A DNA stretch of 9,775 nt from Deltaproteobacteria bacterium (GCA_030623035.1 JAUXFK010000103.1:1-9775); one strand, 5' to 3'. Shown: positions 1-7,011, counted from the stretch's first letter. The notes: generated by a model not told the origin, from the sequence alone. A program made the numbers and translations.

Positions 1-32
1 AAAACATTATAACACATATGCGGAGCTAAAGC

Positions 33-60
33 GATAATCGTAAAATATTTTTCGAATATC
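33..60. promoter_or_regulatory. Near-perfect 28-bp palindrome, candidate operator of the znu operon
   Basis: The two 14-base halves, centred between 46 and 47, are reverse complements at 12 of 14 positions. The left half begins GATAATCG and the right half ends TCGAATATC; the core is AT-rich. It lies about 115 bases upstream of znuA and just upstream of the candidate promoter elements. An AT-rich dyad of this size suits a homodimeric Fur-family (Zur/Fur) or other winged-helix metal regulator. That assignment is inferred from the zinc-uptake genes downstream; I did not match it to a known Zur-box consensus. Confidence 0.45.
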
Positions 61-86
61 TCAGGTTTCAAGCCTCTTTTATTGCA

Positions 87-130
87 TTGACTTTTTCGCG
101 ATTAAAATGCAGAATATAGTGGAATATATT
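87..130 (+). promoter_or_regulatory. Candidate promoter(s) for znuACB
   Basis: Two weak readings are possible. TTAAAA at 102-107 and TATATT at 125-130 are 17 bases apart (4/6 and 5/6 to sigma70 consensus), giving a leader of about 40 bases. TTGACT at 87-92 is a better -35 (5/6), but the nearest -10-like hexamer, GAATAT at 112-117, is 19 bases away. The true start is undecided. Confidence 0.3.
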
Positions 131-175
131 AGGACATGGACAGAATAAAACCCCAGGGAAATTGAACATAACATT

Positions 176-1081
176 ATGGACAATAAAATGGTGAAGCGTT
201 TATCTTTACTGATCTCAGTGGCTTTATGTTGTTGCGGGATGACTTTGCTCACCATCTCCAATGCTGCGGGAAGTGCTCAGGTATTCGTGAGCATCCTCCC
301 CCAGAAATACTTTGTAGAAAAGATAGGAGGGGAGCTTGTTGATGTCTCGGTTATGGTCAAACCAGGGGCCAGCCCGGCTACATACGAGCCTAAACCCCAT
401 CAGATGGTGGCTCTTTCCATGGCCAAGATATACTTCGCCATAGGAATCCCATTTGAAAAGGCATGGCTTAAAAAGATTACCTCGGCCAACCCCAATATGG
501 TTGTGGTACACACAGAGCGAGGCATCGAAAAAAGAGCAATGAGCGCCCACAAACAGCACAAGGCAGAAAAAGCTTTTGAACATCATCATGAGATTAAAGA
601 CCCCCATATCTGGCTTTCTCCTGCCCTTGTCATTCTTCAGGCCCGGAATATCCTCGAGACCCTGTCAAACTTCGATCCGATTCACGCCCAAATTTATCGA
701 TCTAATTACAAAAAATTCACCGAAGAGATTATTCAACTGGATACAGAAATCATGAGCCTTTTTGCAAAGAAGGGAGATAAAGTCGAATTTATGGTTTTCC
801 ATCCTGCCTGGGGTTACTTTGCCCAGGCCTATGGATTAGAGCAAGTCCCTGTTGAGATCGAAGGGAAAGAGCCAAAGCCTGCAGAGCTGAAGCATCTCAT
901 CAAGCATGCAAAAGAAAAAAATATTAAAGTAATTTTTGTTCAACCCCAGTTCTCTGCCCAAAGTGCCAGAACCATTGCGAATACAATCGGAGCAGAGATT
1001 GTCTTCGCCGATCCTCTTGCCCTTAACTGGGCGGATAACCTGCAAAGAGTGGCAGAAAAATTCAGTACCGCTTTTAAATAA
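176..1081 (+). CDS. znuA: Zinc ABC transporter, periplasmic substrate-binding protein (ZnuA/TroA family)
   Basis: This is the periplasmic receptor that binds Zn2+ (less likely Mn2+) and delivers it to the ZnuB/ZnuC transporter. The protein has 301 residues, normal for cluster A-I metal receptors. A basic start (MVKR) and a hydrophobic stretch at about residues 9-28 form a signal peptide, probably cut near SNAAGSA-Q; I see no clear lipobox. Expected metal ligands are present: H75 (EPKPHQM), H144 (KDPHIWLSP), H209 (FHPAWGYF) and D279 (FADPL). A short His-rich loop at about 125-138, with H125, H128 and H136-138, precedes the DPHIW motif. Such a loop is typical of zinc rather than manganese receptors. 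The start at 176 is preceded only by AGGGAA at 155-160, rather far away; ATG at 188 is an alternative that keeps the signal peptide. It is the first gene of the operon, 8 bases before znuC. Confidence 0.93.
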   Translation: MDNKMVKRLSLLISVALCCCGMTLLTISNAAGSAQVFVSILPQKYFVEKIGGELVDVSVMVKPGASPATYEPKPHQMVALSMAKIYFAIGIPFEKAWLKKITSANPNMVVVHTERGIEKRAMSAHKQHKAEKAFEHHHEIKDPHIWLSPALVILQARNILETLSNFDPIHAQIYRSNYKKFTEEIIQLDTEIMSLFAKKGDKVEFMVFHPAWGYFAQAYGLEQVPVEIEGKEPKPAELKHLIKHAKEKNIKVIFVQPQFSAQSARTIANTIGAEIVFADPLALNWADNLQRVAEKFSTAFK

Positions 1082-1089
1082 GGCTAACG

Positions 1090-1851
1090 ATGAAGATTCC
1101 AATCATAGAAATAAATGACCTCTGTTTTTCTTATAACAGGCATCCGGTACTTACAGATGTAAATCTCACTGTTTGTCGGGGAGATTTTTTGGCTATTTTG
1201 GGTCCAAACGGAGGTGGCAAAAGCACCCTTCTTAAGCTAATGCTGGGCCTTTTAAAGCCGGAGAGAGGAACCATTTGCGTTTTTGGTAAACCTCCACGGA
1301 AAGCAGCCCACTGCATAGGCTACATGCCTCAAGAAATCAGTATCAACAAAGGATTTCCTATTTCTGTAATGGATGTTGTACTTATGGGGAGGCTACAACC
1401 GGGCACGGGCTGGTCCCGGTATACAAAAAGGGACAGGATGTCCGCTCAAAAGACCCTTGAGCATATGGATATGGCAGACTATCGCAATTACCACATGGAA
1501 GAGCTTTCCGGGGGACAGAGACAGCGGGTATTCATTGCCAGGGCTCTGGTATCCGAGCCAGAGGCACTTTTCCTGGATGAGCCGACATCCAGCGTGGATA
1601 CAAAAGGGCAGACCGAGCTATACGATCTTTTAAAAAGCCTCAATGAAACTGTAACGATTATAGTAGTAAGCCATGATCTCAGTATTGTTTCCAGTTATAT
1701 CAAATCTCTGGCCTGCGTAAACCAGAGACTTTTTTTCCATGATGCCCCTGAAATCACCCGTGACATGCTGGAAATGGCATATCACTGTCCAGTAGAGCTC
1801 ATCGCTCACGGAATGCCCCATCGGGTACTACCCCTCCACGAGGACGAATAA
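1090..1851 (+). CDS. znuC: Zinc ABC transporter, ATP-binding protein
   Basis: This cytoplasmic ATPase powers zinc import through ZnuB. The 253 residues hold a full ABC domain: Walker A GPNGGGKST at 38-46, Q-loop Q81, signature LSGGQRQR at 139-146, Walker B ALFLDEP at 159-165 with catalytic E164, D-loop SSVD and switch histidine H195 (VVSHD). The C-terminal tail is His-rich (H232, H240, H244, H250) and contains CPVELIAHG and PHRVLPLH, usual for ZnuC/TroB-type ATPases. TAAGG about 5 bases upstream of the ATG acts as ribosome binding site and overlaps the znuA stop, suggesting coupled translation. Its stop codon is one base before the znuB start. Confidence 0.94.
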   Translation: MKIPIIEINDLCFSYNRHPVLTDVNLTVCRGDFLAILGPNGGGKSTLLKLMLGLLKPERGTICVFGKPPRKAAHCIGYMPQEISINKGFPISVMDVVLMGRLQPGTGWSRYTKRDRMSAQKTLEHMDMADYRNYHMEELSGGQRQRVFIARALVSEPEALFLDEPTSSVDTKGQTELYDLLKSLNETVTIIVVSHDLSIVSSYIKSLACVNQRLFFHDAPEITRDMLEMAYHCPVELIAHGMPHRVLPLHEDE

Positions 1852-1852
1852 C

Positions 1853-2683
1853 ATGTTGGAAGCCCTTGAATTTGAATTCATGAGAAACGCTTTGATAGCG
1901 GGTCTTTTGGTAAGCATAACCTGCGGTGTGATCGGAACTTTCGTCGTTGTGAATCGACTCGTATTTCTTGCCGGCGGCATTGCCCACGCAGCTTATGGGG
2001 GGATCGGCCTTGCCTTTTTCTTCAGGCTGCCCTATACCTTGAGTATCCTTGTTTTCTCCCTTCTTACTGCTTTAGTGATGTCAGTTGTTACATTGAAATC
2101 CAAGGAACGTTCCGACACCATCATTGGCGTACTCTGGGCATCAGGCATGGCCTTAGGAATAATCCTGCTTGACCTTTCTCCGGGATATAATGTTGATCTA
2201 ATGAGTTTTCTCTTTGGAAGTATTTTGGCTGTTCCAAAATCCAATCTATGGATTATGTTGATCCTGTGCAGTGTAATTATTTTTACCGTTGTCCTTCTTT
2301 ACAATGATTTTACGGCATTCTCATATGATAAACAGTTCGCCAGGGTACGAGGAGCCTCAGTAACATTGCTCCATTTCCTCTTAATTACCATGATCGCTCT
2401 CTCCGTAGTGATGATCATCCAGGTTGTAGGATTGATTCTCGTTATAGCATTGCTCAGCATCGCACCTTATATTGCAGAAGGTTATTCCACATCTCTTCGT
2501 AAAATGATGCTTATTTCCAGTATTTTGAACTGTCTCTTTACAATAACCGGGTTATGGCTTTCCTATGCCTTCAATCTAACTTCAGGTGCAACCATCATTA
2601 TGGTAGCGGGAGCTTGCTTCTTTATCTCTCTTGTGGTGGAGCATCTAAAACAAAGCCACGGCCTTTTTAGCCCTAAGGCCTAA
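1853..2683 (+). CDS. znuB: Zinc ABC transporter, membrane permease
   Basis: This inner-membrane permease forms the zinc channel as a dimer. The 276 residues are strongly hydrophobic, with about 8-9 predicted membrane segments. Family landmarks include FLAGGIAHAAYGGIGL near 38-53, the DLMSFLFGSILAV segment near 114-126, and LILVIALLSIAPYIAEGY, which matches the conserved cytoplasmic coupling region (usually LL-x-IP-x-x-IA). GAGGA at 1840-1844, inside the end of znuC, sits 8 bases from the ATG, so the two genes are translationally linked. The gene ends with tandem stops (TAA TAA). It closes the operon and faces the convergent fabH-like gene, whose stop is 64 bases away. Confidence 0.92.
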   Translation: MLEALEFEFMRNALIAGLLVSITCGVIGTFVVVNRLVFLAGGIAHAAYGGIGLAFFFRLPYTLSILVFSLLTALVMSVVTLKSKERSDTIIGVLWASGMALGIILLDLSPGYNVDLMSFLFGSILAVPKSNLWIMLILCSVIIFTVVLLYNDFTAFSYDKQFARVRGASVTLLHFLLITMIALSVVMIIQVVGLILVIALLSIAPYIAEGYSTSLRKMMLISSILNCLFTITGLWLSYAFNLTSGATIIMVAGACFFISLVVEHLKQSHGLFSPKA

Positions 2684-2747
2684 TAACCGCGACCCCGCTA
2701 ATACTTGTACTGTCAAAAAATATATGATACCTGCTTCGTGACATACC

Positions 2748-3770
2748 CTAATAATACAGCACCGTAGCGCCCCACGTAAACCCTGATCCAAAGGCTGGCA
2801 TAAGCAGTAGATCTCCCCGTTTTATGGTGCCATTCTCTGTAAACTCGTCCAGTAACAAAGGAATGGTAGCAGCGGTTGTGTTTCCGAACTTATGGATATT
2901 GTAGAGCACCTTATCCTCCGGGATATCCAGGAGTTCAGCGGACATCCGGTTGATCCGTACATTGGCCTGATGCGGTAAGACCCAGTCCACATCGTTTACC
3001 GATATTCCCAGCCTGCCCAGGACCGATGCGCTCACCTCTGCCATTCGCCGGACTGCATTCGTGAATAGGTTCTTGGAACTTGGCATATCAGGATACATGT
3101 CCCTGTTGGCCTCAATATCATACGGGTCATAATAAACTAACGGCTTCTTTCCGATATCGAAGAGTTTCATGTGGATGCCGTTGAATGCCCCAGCGCCGTC
3201 TGCATGGATTTCCGTCAAGAGGATACGTGACTCGTCGGCCATTGACCGGGATATCACCACTGCCGCTGCCCCGTCACCGAAAAGCACAGTCACTGCACGC
3301 CCACGTTTGCTAAATTCCAGAACGTTCGAATGTACTTCCGCTCCGATGAGGAGGATGTTCTCATAGATACCCGCCTCTATAAAAGCCTGGGCCATTTGAA
3401 GCCCGTAGACAAATCCACTGCACTGTTGCCGGATATCGTAACACGGGATATGACCATCGGCCCATCCTAGCTTCTCTTGCAGTAACACCCCGCATCCAGG
3501 GAAGAAGACGTCAGGGCTCAAAGTAGCAAAGATGACACAGTCAATCGCTTCTGCCGGAACCTCTCCTTTTTCCAGAAGATTCTCCACAGCCTTCTTTGCC
3601 AGATCAGAAGTCTTTTCATTGGGCTTCGCATAACGTCTTTCTTCAACCCCAGTTCGTGGCCGTATCCATTCATCATCTGTCTCCAGTTCGGCTGGCAGGT
3701 CCTCGTTTCTCACTATCCTATCCGGTACATACATCCCCGAGGACCGAATATACGCAAAGTTGTTTAACAT
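2748..3770 (-). CDS. 3-oxoacyl-ACP synthase III-family protein (FabH-like)
   Basis: This thiolase-fold condensing enzyme joins an acyl-CoA (or acyl-ACP) starter to malonyl-ACP. The Cys-His-Asn triad is present: C117 in QQCSGF, H267 in LPHQANVRI and N297 in KFGNTTAATIP. The N-terminal WIRPRTGVEERR (35-46), FGDGAAAVV (164-172) and the C-terminal GSGFTWGATVLYY are standard for the family. At 340 residues it exceeds E. coli FabH (317); most of the excess seems to lie in an Asp/Tyr-rich stretch at about 199-235, before the His motif. GGAGAG lies 6 bases from the start (plus-strand 3777-3782). It stands alone, with no fab, acp or polyketide genes beside it, so it could be a specialised paralog rather than the housekeeping FabH. 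OleA-like or starter-loading roles cannot be excluded. I therefore give no gene symbol. Confidence 0.88.
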   Translation of the reverse strand: MLNNFAYIRSSGMYVPDRIVRNEDLPAELETDDEWIRPRTGVEERRYAKPNEKTSDLAKKAVENLLEKGEVPAEAIDCVIFATLSPDVFFPGCGVLLQEKLGWADGHIPCYDIRQQCSGFVYGLQMAQAFIEAGIYENILLIGAEVHSNVLEFSKRGRAVTVLFGDGAAAVVISRSMADESRILLTEIHADGAGAFNGIHMKLFDIGKKPLVYYDPYDIEANRDMYPDMPSSKNLFTNAVRRMAEVSASVLGRLGISVNDVDWVLPHQANVRINRMSAELLDIPEDKVLYNIHKFGNTTAATIPLLLDEFTENGTIKRGDLLLMPAFGSGFTWGATVLYY

Positions 3771-4129
3771 TATTTGCTCTCCATTTAGTCGTTAGATTTC
3801 TATTCTTTACTTAACAATAGAACATAGCAGAACATCATACCTATTTCAACATATTAAATAAACTATAAGAATAGAATTCTTACCATAATTATTGACTTCC
3901 TTTTACAAGGAAAAAGATTTTGCCGATATTGACGGTTTATTCCCATTAATGATTCGATAAAAGATTAATCTACAAAAAACCTCGGCAACCCAATTTATAA
4001 TCGTTTGTATTATTTTAGCCTTATGAAACAGAAAGCACTCGCCAAGCTTCAACTGCAATCAAAATTCAAAAAGCTAAACTGTTACAATCGTTTAAATTTT
4101 AAGCACTTTTTTAAACTCATAGATTGCTT
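3771..4129. other. AT-rich gene-free gap between trxB and the fabH-like gene
   Basis: I find no convincing gene here. The right part receives the end of the minus-strand trxB transcript and the left part holds the fabH-like promoter. Short inverted repeats are visible: 7-base arms at 3866-3872/3876-3882 with a 3-base loop, 6-base arms TTCCTT/AAGGAA at 3897-3902/3907-3912, and the 10-base palindrome AGATTAATCT at 3962-3971. None is a clear terminator (stem followed by a T run) for trxB. The GC content is visibly lower than in the genes to the left. Confidence 0.6.
3821..3849 (-). promoter_or_regulatory. Sigma70-type promoter of the fabH-like gene
   Basis: On the minus strand TTGAAA (plus coordinates 3844-3849) and TATGTT (3821-3826) are separated by exactly 17 bases. 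Transcription would begin near 3814, leaving a leader of about 44 bases with GGAGAG close to the ATG. The heptamer ATGTTCT occurs twice on the minus strand (3829-3835 and 3819-3825), exactly 10 bases apart, one copy overlapping the -10. That phasing would suit a regulator binding one face of the helix, but it may be chance. Confidence 0.5.
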
Positions 4130-5053
4130 TTACAACTCTAAATATTTCTCTGCGGCAAAGGCTGCAGTCGCTCCATCACCTACTGCGGTTGCGATCTGTC
4201 TTAATAATTTTACCCTTACATCTCCTGCTGCAAATATTCCCGGAGCAGAAGTCTTCATCTCATCATCAGTAATTACAAAACCCCTTTCATCTAATGATAA
4301 AACTCCTTTTAGAAACTCTGTATTTGGTTTTATACCAACATACATAAACACCCCGCCCACTTCTATCTTTGACACCTCTTTCGTCTTTACGTTTCGAACC
4401 TCGATTGCTTCAACTGTCTGGTTTCCCTCTATTTTATCCAACACCGTGTCCCAGACCAATTCTATCTTTTCATTGTTAAAGGCCCTTTCCTGTAAAATCT
4501 TATCAGCCCTTAATTTATCCCTTCGATGGACAATATAAACCCTTTTAGCGTATCTTGTAAGAAAACTCGCTTCTTCAACGGCTGAGTTGCCTCCACCTAT
4601 AACCGCTATATCCAATTCTTTAAAGAAGGGTCCATCACAGGTCGCACAATAGGAAACGCCCCTACCCTTCAACTCCTTTTCTCCCTGTATCCCGAGTTCA
4701 TTAGGCTTTGTACCTGATGCGATTATCAATGCCTTGCATGAGAGTTCTTTTTCACCAAACTTAACCAGCTTGAGTTGGTTATCCCCAAGGTTTACATTCT
4801 CTATTTCTCCGAACGATATCTCTAAACCGAATCTCTTCGCCTGTTCTTCCATATGCTGAATCAAATCTGTCCCCATAATTCCATTCTTAAACCCGGGATA
4901 ATTTTCGACGAATTCAGTAGTTGCAACCTGCCCTCCGACAACCATCTTCTCGACCAAAGTTGTCTTTAATCTCGATCTGCTTGTATATAGCCCGGCCGTT
5001 AACCCAGCCGGCCCACCACCGGCTATTATTACATCGTAATCAGGATCTCCCAT
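4130..5053 (-). CDS. trxB: Thioredoxin-disulfide reductase (NADPH, FAD)
   Basis: This flavoenzyme reduces thioredoxin with NADPH in the cytoplasm. The 307 residues match low-molecular-weight bacterial TrxB. FAD-binding GGGPAG is at 12-17, the redox-active CATC at 136-139 (YCATCDGPFF), the NADPH-domain GGGNSAVEEA at 153-162, and HRRDKLRA at 176-183 supplies the basic residues expected for NADPH rather than NADH. The second FAD motif GIFAAGDV is at 272-279, followed by RQIATAVGDGATAA. AAGGAG (plus coordinates 5062-5067) lies 8 bases before the ATG and overlaps the stop codon of the CoA-binding gene, a sign of coupled translation. It is the last gene of the minus-strand cluster and the natural electron donor for the thioredoxin encoded three genes upstream. 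Confidence 0.95.
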   Translation of the reverse strand: MGDPDYDVIIAGGGPAGLTAGLYTSRSRLKTTLVEKMVVGGQVATTEFVENYPGFKNGIMGTDLIQHMEEQAKRFGLEISFGEIENVNLGDNQLKLVKFGEKELSCKALIIASGTKPNELGIQGEKELKGRGVSYCATCDGPFFKELDIAVIGGGNSAVEEASFLTRYAKRVYIVHRRDKLRADKILQERAFNNEKIELVWDTVLDKIEGNQTVEAIEVRNVKTKEVSKIEVGGVFMYVGIKPNTEFLKGVLSLDERGFVITDDEMKTSAPGIFAAGDVRVKLLRQIATAVGDGATAAFAAEKYLEL

Positions 5054-5065
5054 TTTTACAACTCC

Positions 5066-5419
5066 TTAATTACCAAATATTTTCTGATGTTCTTTCTTCA
5101 TACATTTATCCATTATTACTTTTAGCCCTGCTTTTTGTGCGATCTCGGCTGCTTCCTCGTTGATTACTCCCTCCTGCATCCAAATTACCTTTGCCTTTTT
5201 TTCAATAGCCTCTTTAACAATTTCCAAAACAGCTTCCGGCTTCCTGAATATGTCAACTATATCTATATCAAAAGGAACCTCCAGGATATTCGGGTATGCC
5301 TTTTCTCCCAGAATATCAGGACCAGAAGGTCTTACCGGGATAATCCGATAACCTTTTAGCTGAAGGAAAGAAGCCACAATATAACTCGGTCTCTCCTCTT
5401 CTCCATGCTCTTTAATCAC
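5066..5419 (-). CDS. CoA-binding-domain protein (YccU-like), N-terminally shortened
   Basis: The protein resembles the small Rossmann-fold CoA-binding family related to the succinyl-CoA synthetase alpha N-domain; the cellular role of these proteins is poorly known. Visible family motifs are ERPSYIVASFLQLKGY near 9-24, IIPVRP, GEKAYPNI near 38-45, DIVDIFRKPEAV near 53-64, the WMQEGV segment near 80-85 and AGLKVIMDKCMK near 97-108. At 117 residues from a GTG start it is about 20 residues short. The usual first strand with its glycine-containing IAVVG-type motif, normally just before RPSY, is absent. An in-frame TGA at 5444-5446 permits only eight more codons upstream, and they do not encode it. 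The start is uncertain: AAAGGA is about 16 bases from the GTG, while GAGGTGA is better placed for an out-of-frame ATG at 5405-5407. It may be a degraded gene, a local deletion or a sequence error. It lies 44 bases after ccdA and 12 before trxB. Confidence 0.75.
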   Translation of the reverse strand: MIKEHGEEERPSYIVASFLQLKGYRIIPVRPSGPDILGEKAYPNILEVPFDIDIVDIFRKPEAVLEIVKEAIEKKAKVIWMQEGVINEEAAEIAQKAGLKVIMDKCMKKEHQKIFGN

Positions 5420-5463
5420 CTCTTTTAAACTTTTTTCCTTTACTCACATATATACATATGATT

Positions 5464-6183
5464 TTAAGTGATAAATATGCTTTGGATAACCTTGAAGTTA
5501 TCACTCATAATAAGCACACCGACAACGATCAAAAGCGTACCACTTACAATAGATATCCACCTGGAATACTTAATGACATTCTGAAAGAAGCTAAAAAATA
5601 CCCCGACAAAAAGGCCCGTTATGATGAATGGTATCCCTAGCCCCAATGAATACACACTCAAAAGAAGAATTCCATGGTAAACGGTATTTTGTGTTGCCGC
5701 ATAAGTCAAGATCCCCCCAAGTATTGGGCCTATACACGGCGTCCACCCAACAGCAAATGCTACCCCTACTATAAATGAACCGAACAGGGTCGTGGGCTTG
5801 GCGTTCAGATGAAACCTTTTCTCATAATCAAGGTACTTAATGTTGAATATGCCGGTTATATGCACCCCTAAAAGGACAACTATTATCCCCCCGATTAACT
5901 GTACTATTCTCTTGTTGTAAGAAATGAGACTGCCGATGTAAGTTGCGGAAGCGCCCAATGCTATAAATATTAAAGAGAATCCGAGAACAAAGAGCAGGGT
6001 TTCAAAGAAGACACTCTTTATAAGCTGCCTCTTCAAAGTAGGGTCATGCAACTCCTTAAGTTCATTGACAGAACATCCTGTAATAAAAGAGATATATGCT
6101 GGAATCAAAGGTAATATGCAAGGGGAAAAGAAGGTTAAAAAGCCAAACGCCAGGGCAATAACCAATGATATTTCTTGTGACAT
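5464..6183 (-). CDS. ccdA: CcdA-type thiol-disulfide transmembrane transporter
   Basis: This inner-membrane protein of the DsbD/CcdA family moves reducing equivalents from cytoplasmic thioredoxin to periplasmic acceptors, such as cytochrome c maturation thioredoxins. The 239 residues contain about six hydrophobic segments and the two hallmark cysteines: C22 in FFSPCILPLIPAYISF and C150 in VGWTPCIGPILGG. It lacks the periplasmic alpha and gamma domains of full DsbD, so it should need a separate periplasmic partner; none is encoded in this window. AGGT (6191-6194) is 7 bases from the ATG. The gene lies 96 bases downstream of trxA. The order trxA-ccdA-trxB supports its role as the membrane step of an NADPH-TrxB-TrxA-CcdA relay. 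Confidence 0.93.
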   Translation of the reverse strand: MSQEISLVIALAFGFLTFFSPCILPLIPAYISFITGCSVNELKELHDPTLKRQLIKSVFFETLLFVLGFSLIFIALGASATYIGSLISYNKRIVQLIGGIIVVLLGVHITGIFNIKYLDYEKRFHLNAKPTTLFGSFIVGVAFAVGWTPCIGPILGGILTYAATQNTVYHGILLLSVYSLGLGIPFIITGLFVGVFFSFFQNVIKYSRWISIVSGTLLIVVGVLIMSDNFKVIQSIFIT

Positions 6184-6279
6184 TCTATTTACCTATAATA
6201 ATATCCTAATGGGATGCCTACTATTTTATAATCGGGCTTGTAAATTAAATGTACAGATAAGATAATTCCCCTTTACGAC

Positions 6280-6615
6280 TTACTCCATCGCTTTCTTTAT
6301 CATCTCTTCCATCTTTGTCTTGGAGACAAGACCGACGATTTGATCAACAGACTCTCCACCTTTAAACATAATCAGGGTAGGAATACTCCTGACACCGTAT
6401 TGAGCTGCCGTCTTTTGATTCTCATCCACATTTATCTTTGCGATCTTTACCTTTCCAGAATATTCTTCTGCCAGTTCTTCAACGATCGGTCCTACTGCCT
6501 TACAGGGACCGCACCATGGTGCCCAAAAGTCTACCATTGCCGGCACATCAGAGTTTAAAATACCCTCGCTAAATGTATCATCTGTCAAGTGCACTGGCTT
6601 TTTCTCCTCTGGCAT
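6280..6615 (-). CDS. trxA: Thioredoxin
   Basis: This is a small cytoplasmic dithiol-disulfide oxidoreductase. The 111 residues have the canonical WCGPC at 34-38 in VDFWAPWCGPCKAVGP, the cis-proline P79 in VRSIPTLIMFKGG, and the DENQKTAAQYGV helix start near 64-75. There is no signal peptide, so it should stay in the cytoplasm, reduced by TrxB and feeding CcdA. A very strong ribosome binding site, AAGGAGGT (plus coordinates 6622-6629), sits 6 bases before the ATG. It lies 98 bases downstream of the small membrane-protein gene. This spacing, with a possible promoter in the gap, allows separate expression. Confidence 0.96.
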   Translation of the reverse strand: MPEEKKPVHLTDDTFSEGILNSDVPAMVDFWAPWCGPCKAVGPIVEELAEEYSGKVKIAKINVDENQKTAAQYGVRSIPTLIMFKGGESVDQIVGLVSKTKMEEMIKKAME

Positions 6616-6637
6616 CTCAATACCTCCTTCTTGTTTT

Positions 6638-6667
6638 ATTATGTTATAACCCCACGTTTACTCCCAA
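6638..6667 (-). promoter_or_regulatory. Possible internal promoter for trxA
   Basis: On the minus strand TTGGGA (plus coordinates 6662-6667) and CATAAT (6638-6643) are 18 bases apart (4/6 and 5/6 to consensus). Transcription would start close to the strong trxA ribosome binding site, giving a very short leader. A second TATAAT hexamer on this strand (6694-6699) has no recognisable -35. Confidence 0.28.
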
Positions 6668-6713
6668 AATAACTCCATTAAGGCCCCTTCAGGATTATAC
6701 CCTTCCTTAACTT

Positions 6714-6941
6714 TCACTGGTCTCCCCCCTCTTTTTTCTCCGGTGCCTCTCCTTTTTCTTCTTTGCGCAATACCTTCTCCATCTTTTCTAAAGCATTGGC
6801 AGACCTTTCCCGAAAAGAACTTGTGATTGAATCTAAAGAGTTAATATCTTCTTTTAGTTCCGTCATTCCCCCTGTTCGTCGAAACGCAACTATGGCAATA
6901 ATTAAAGCAATGACAGAAATAATAAAAACCAATGCGGTCAT
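6714..6941 (-). CDS. Small membrane-anchored coiled-coil protein, unknown function
   Basis: I do not recognise this 75-residue protein as a named family. Residues 2-20 form one hydrophobic segment, followed at once by RR (21-22), which by the positive-inside rule would leave the C-terminal part in the cytoplasm. Residues about 27-60 look helical and coiled-coil-prone (ELKEDINSLDS, ANALEKMEKVLRKEE), and the tail is a charged Lys/Glu/Gly linker. It contains no cysteine, so it is not a redox protein itself. An excellent ribosome binding site, AGGAGGTGA (plus coordinates 6945-6953), shortly precedes the ATG, which makes a real gene likely despite the size. It sits between the M48 protease and trxA in the same direction; a scaffold or regulatory role is only a guess. 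Confidence 0.8.
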   Translation of the reverse strand: MTALVFIISVIALIIAIVAFRRTGGMTELKEDINSLDSITSSFRERSANALEKMEKVLRKEEKGEAPEKKEGGDQ

Positions 6942-7011
6942 AACTCACCTCCTGATTTATTATTTTTATTAATATTGTTGAAAGAACACATATTGGAATT
7001 AATTGAATTCC

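Noticed and set aside
224..607. Minus-strand open frame of 127 codons inside znuA
   Set aside because: Antisense to a clearly conserved gene, with no family motif.
2660..2680. Inverted repeat GGCCTT/AAGGCC at the end of znuB as a terminator
   Set aside because: Only 6 base pairs, it lies inside the znuB coding end, and neither strand has a T run after it. I do not call a terminator for either convergent gene.
3897..3912. TTCCTT/AAGGAA hairpin as the trxB or a plus-strand terminator
   Set aside because: It lies more than 200 bases past the trxB stop and lacks a T run in either direction.
3962..3971. Palindrome AGATTAATCT as a regulator site
   Set aside because: A 10-base AT-rich palindrome is expected by chance in DNA of this composition, and no promoter is paired with it.
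4005..4538. Plus-strand open frame of 177 codons over the trxB end
   Set aside because: It mostly overlaps trxB antisense, has no ribosome binding site or recognisable motif, and its AT-rich translation looks like a shadow frame.
6995..7011. GGAATT/AATTCC inverted repeat right after the M48 stop as a terminator
   Set aside because: Short AT-rich 6-bp stem with no T run on the minus strand; transcription probably continues into the small membrane-protein gene.
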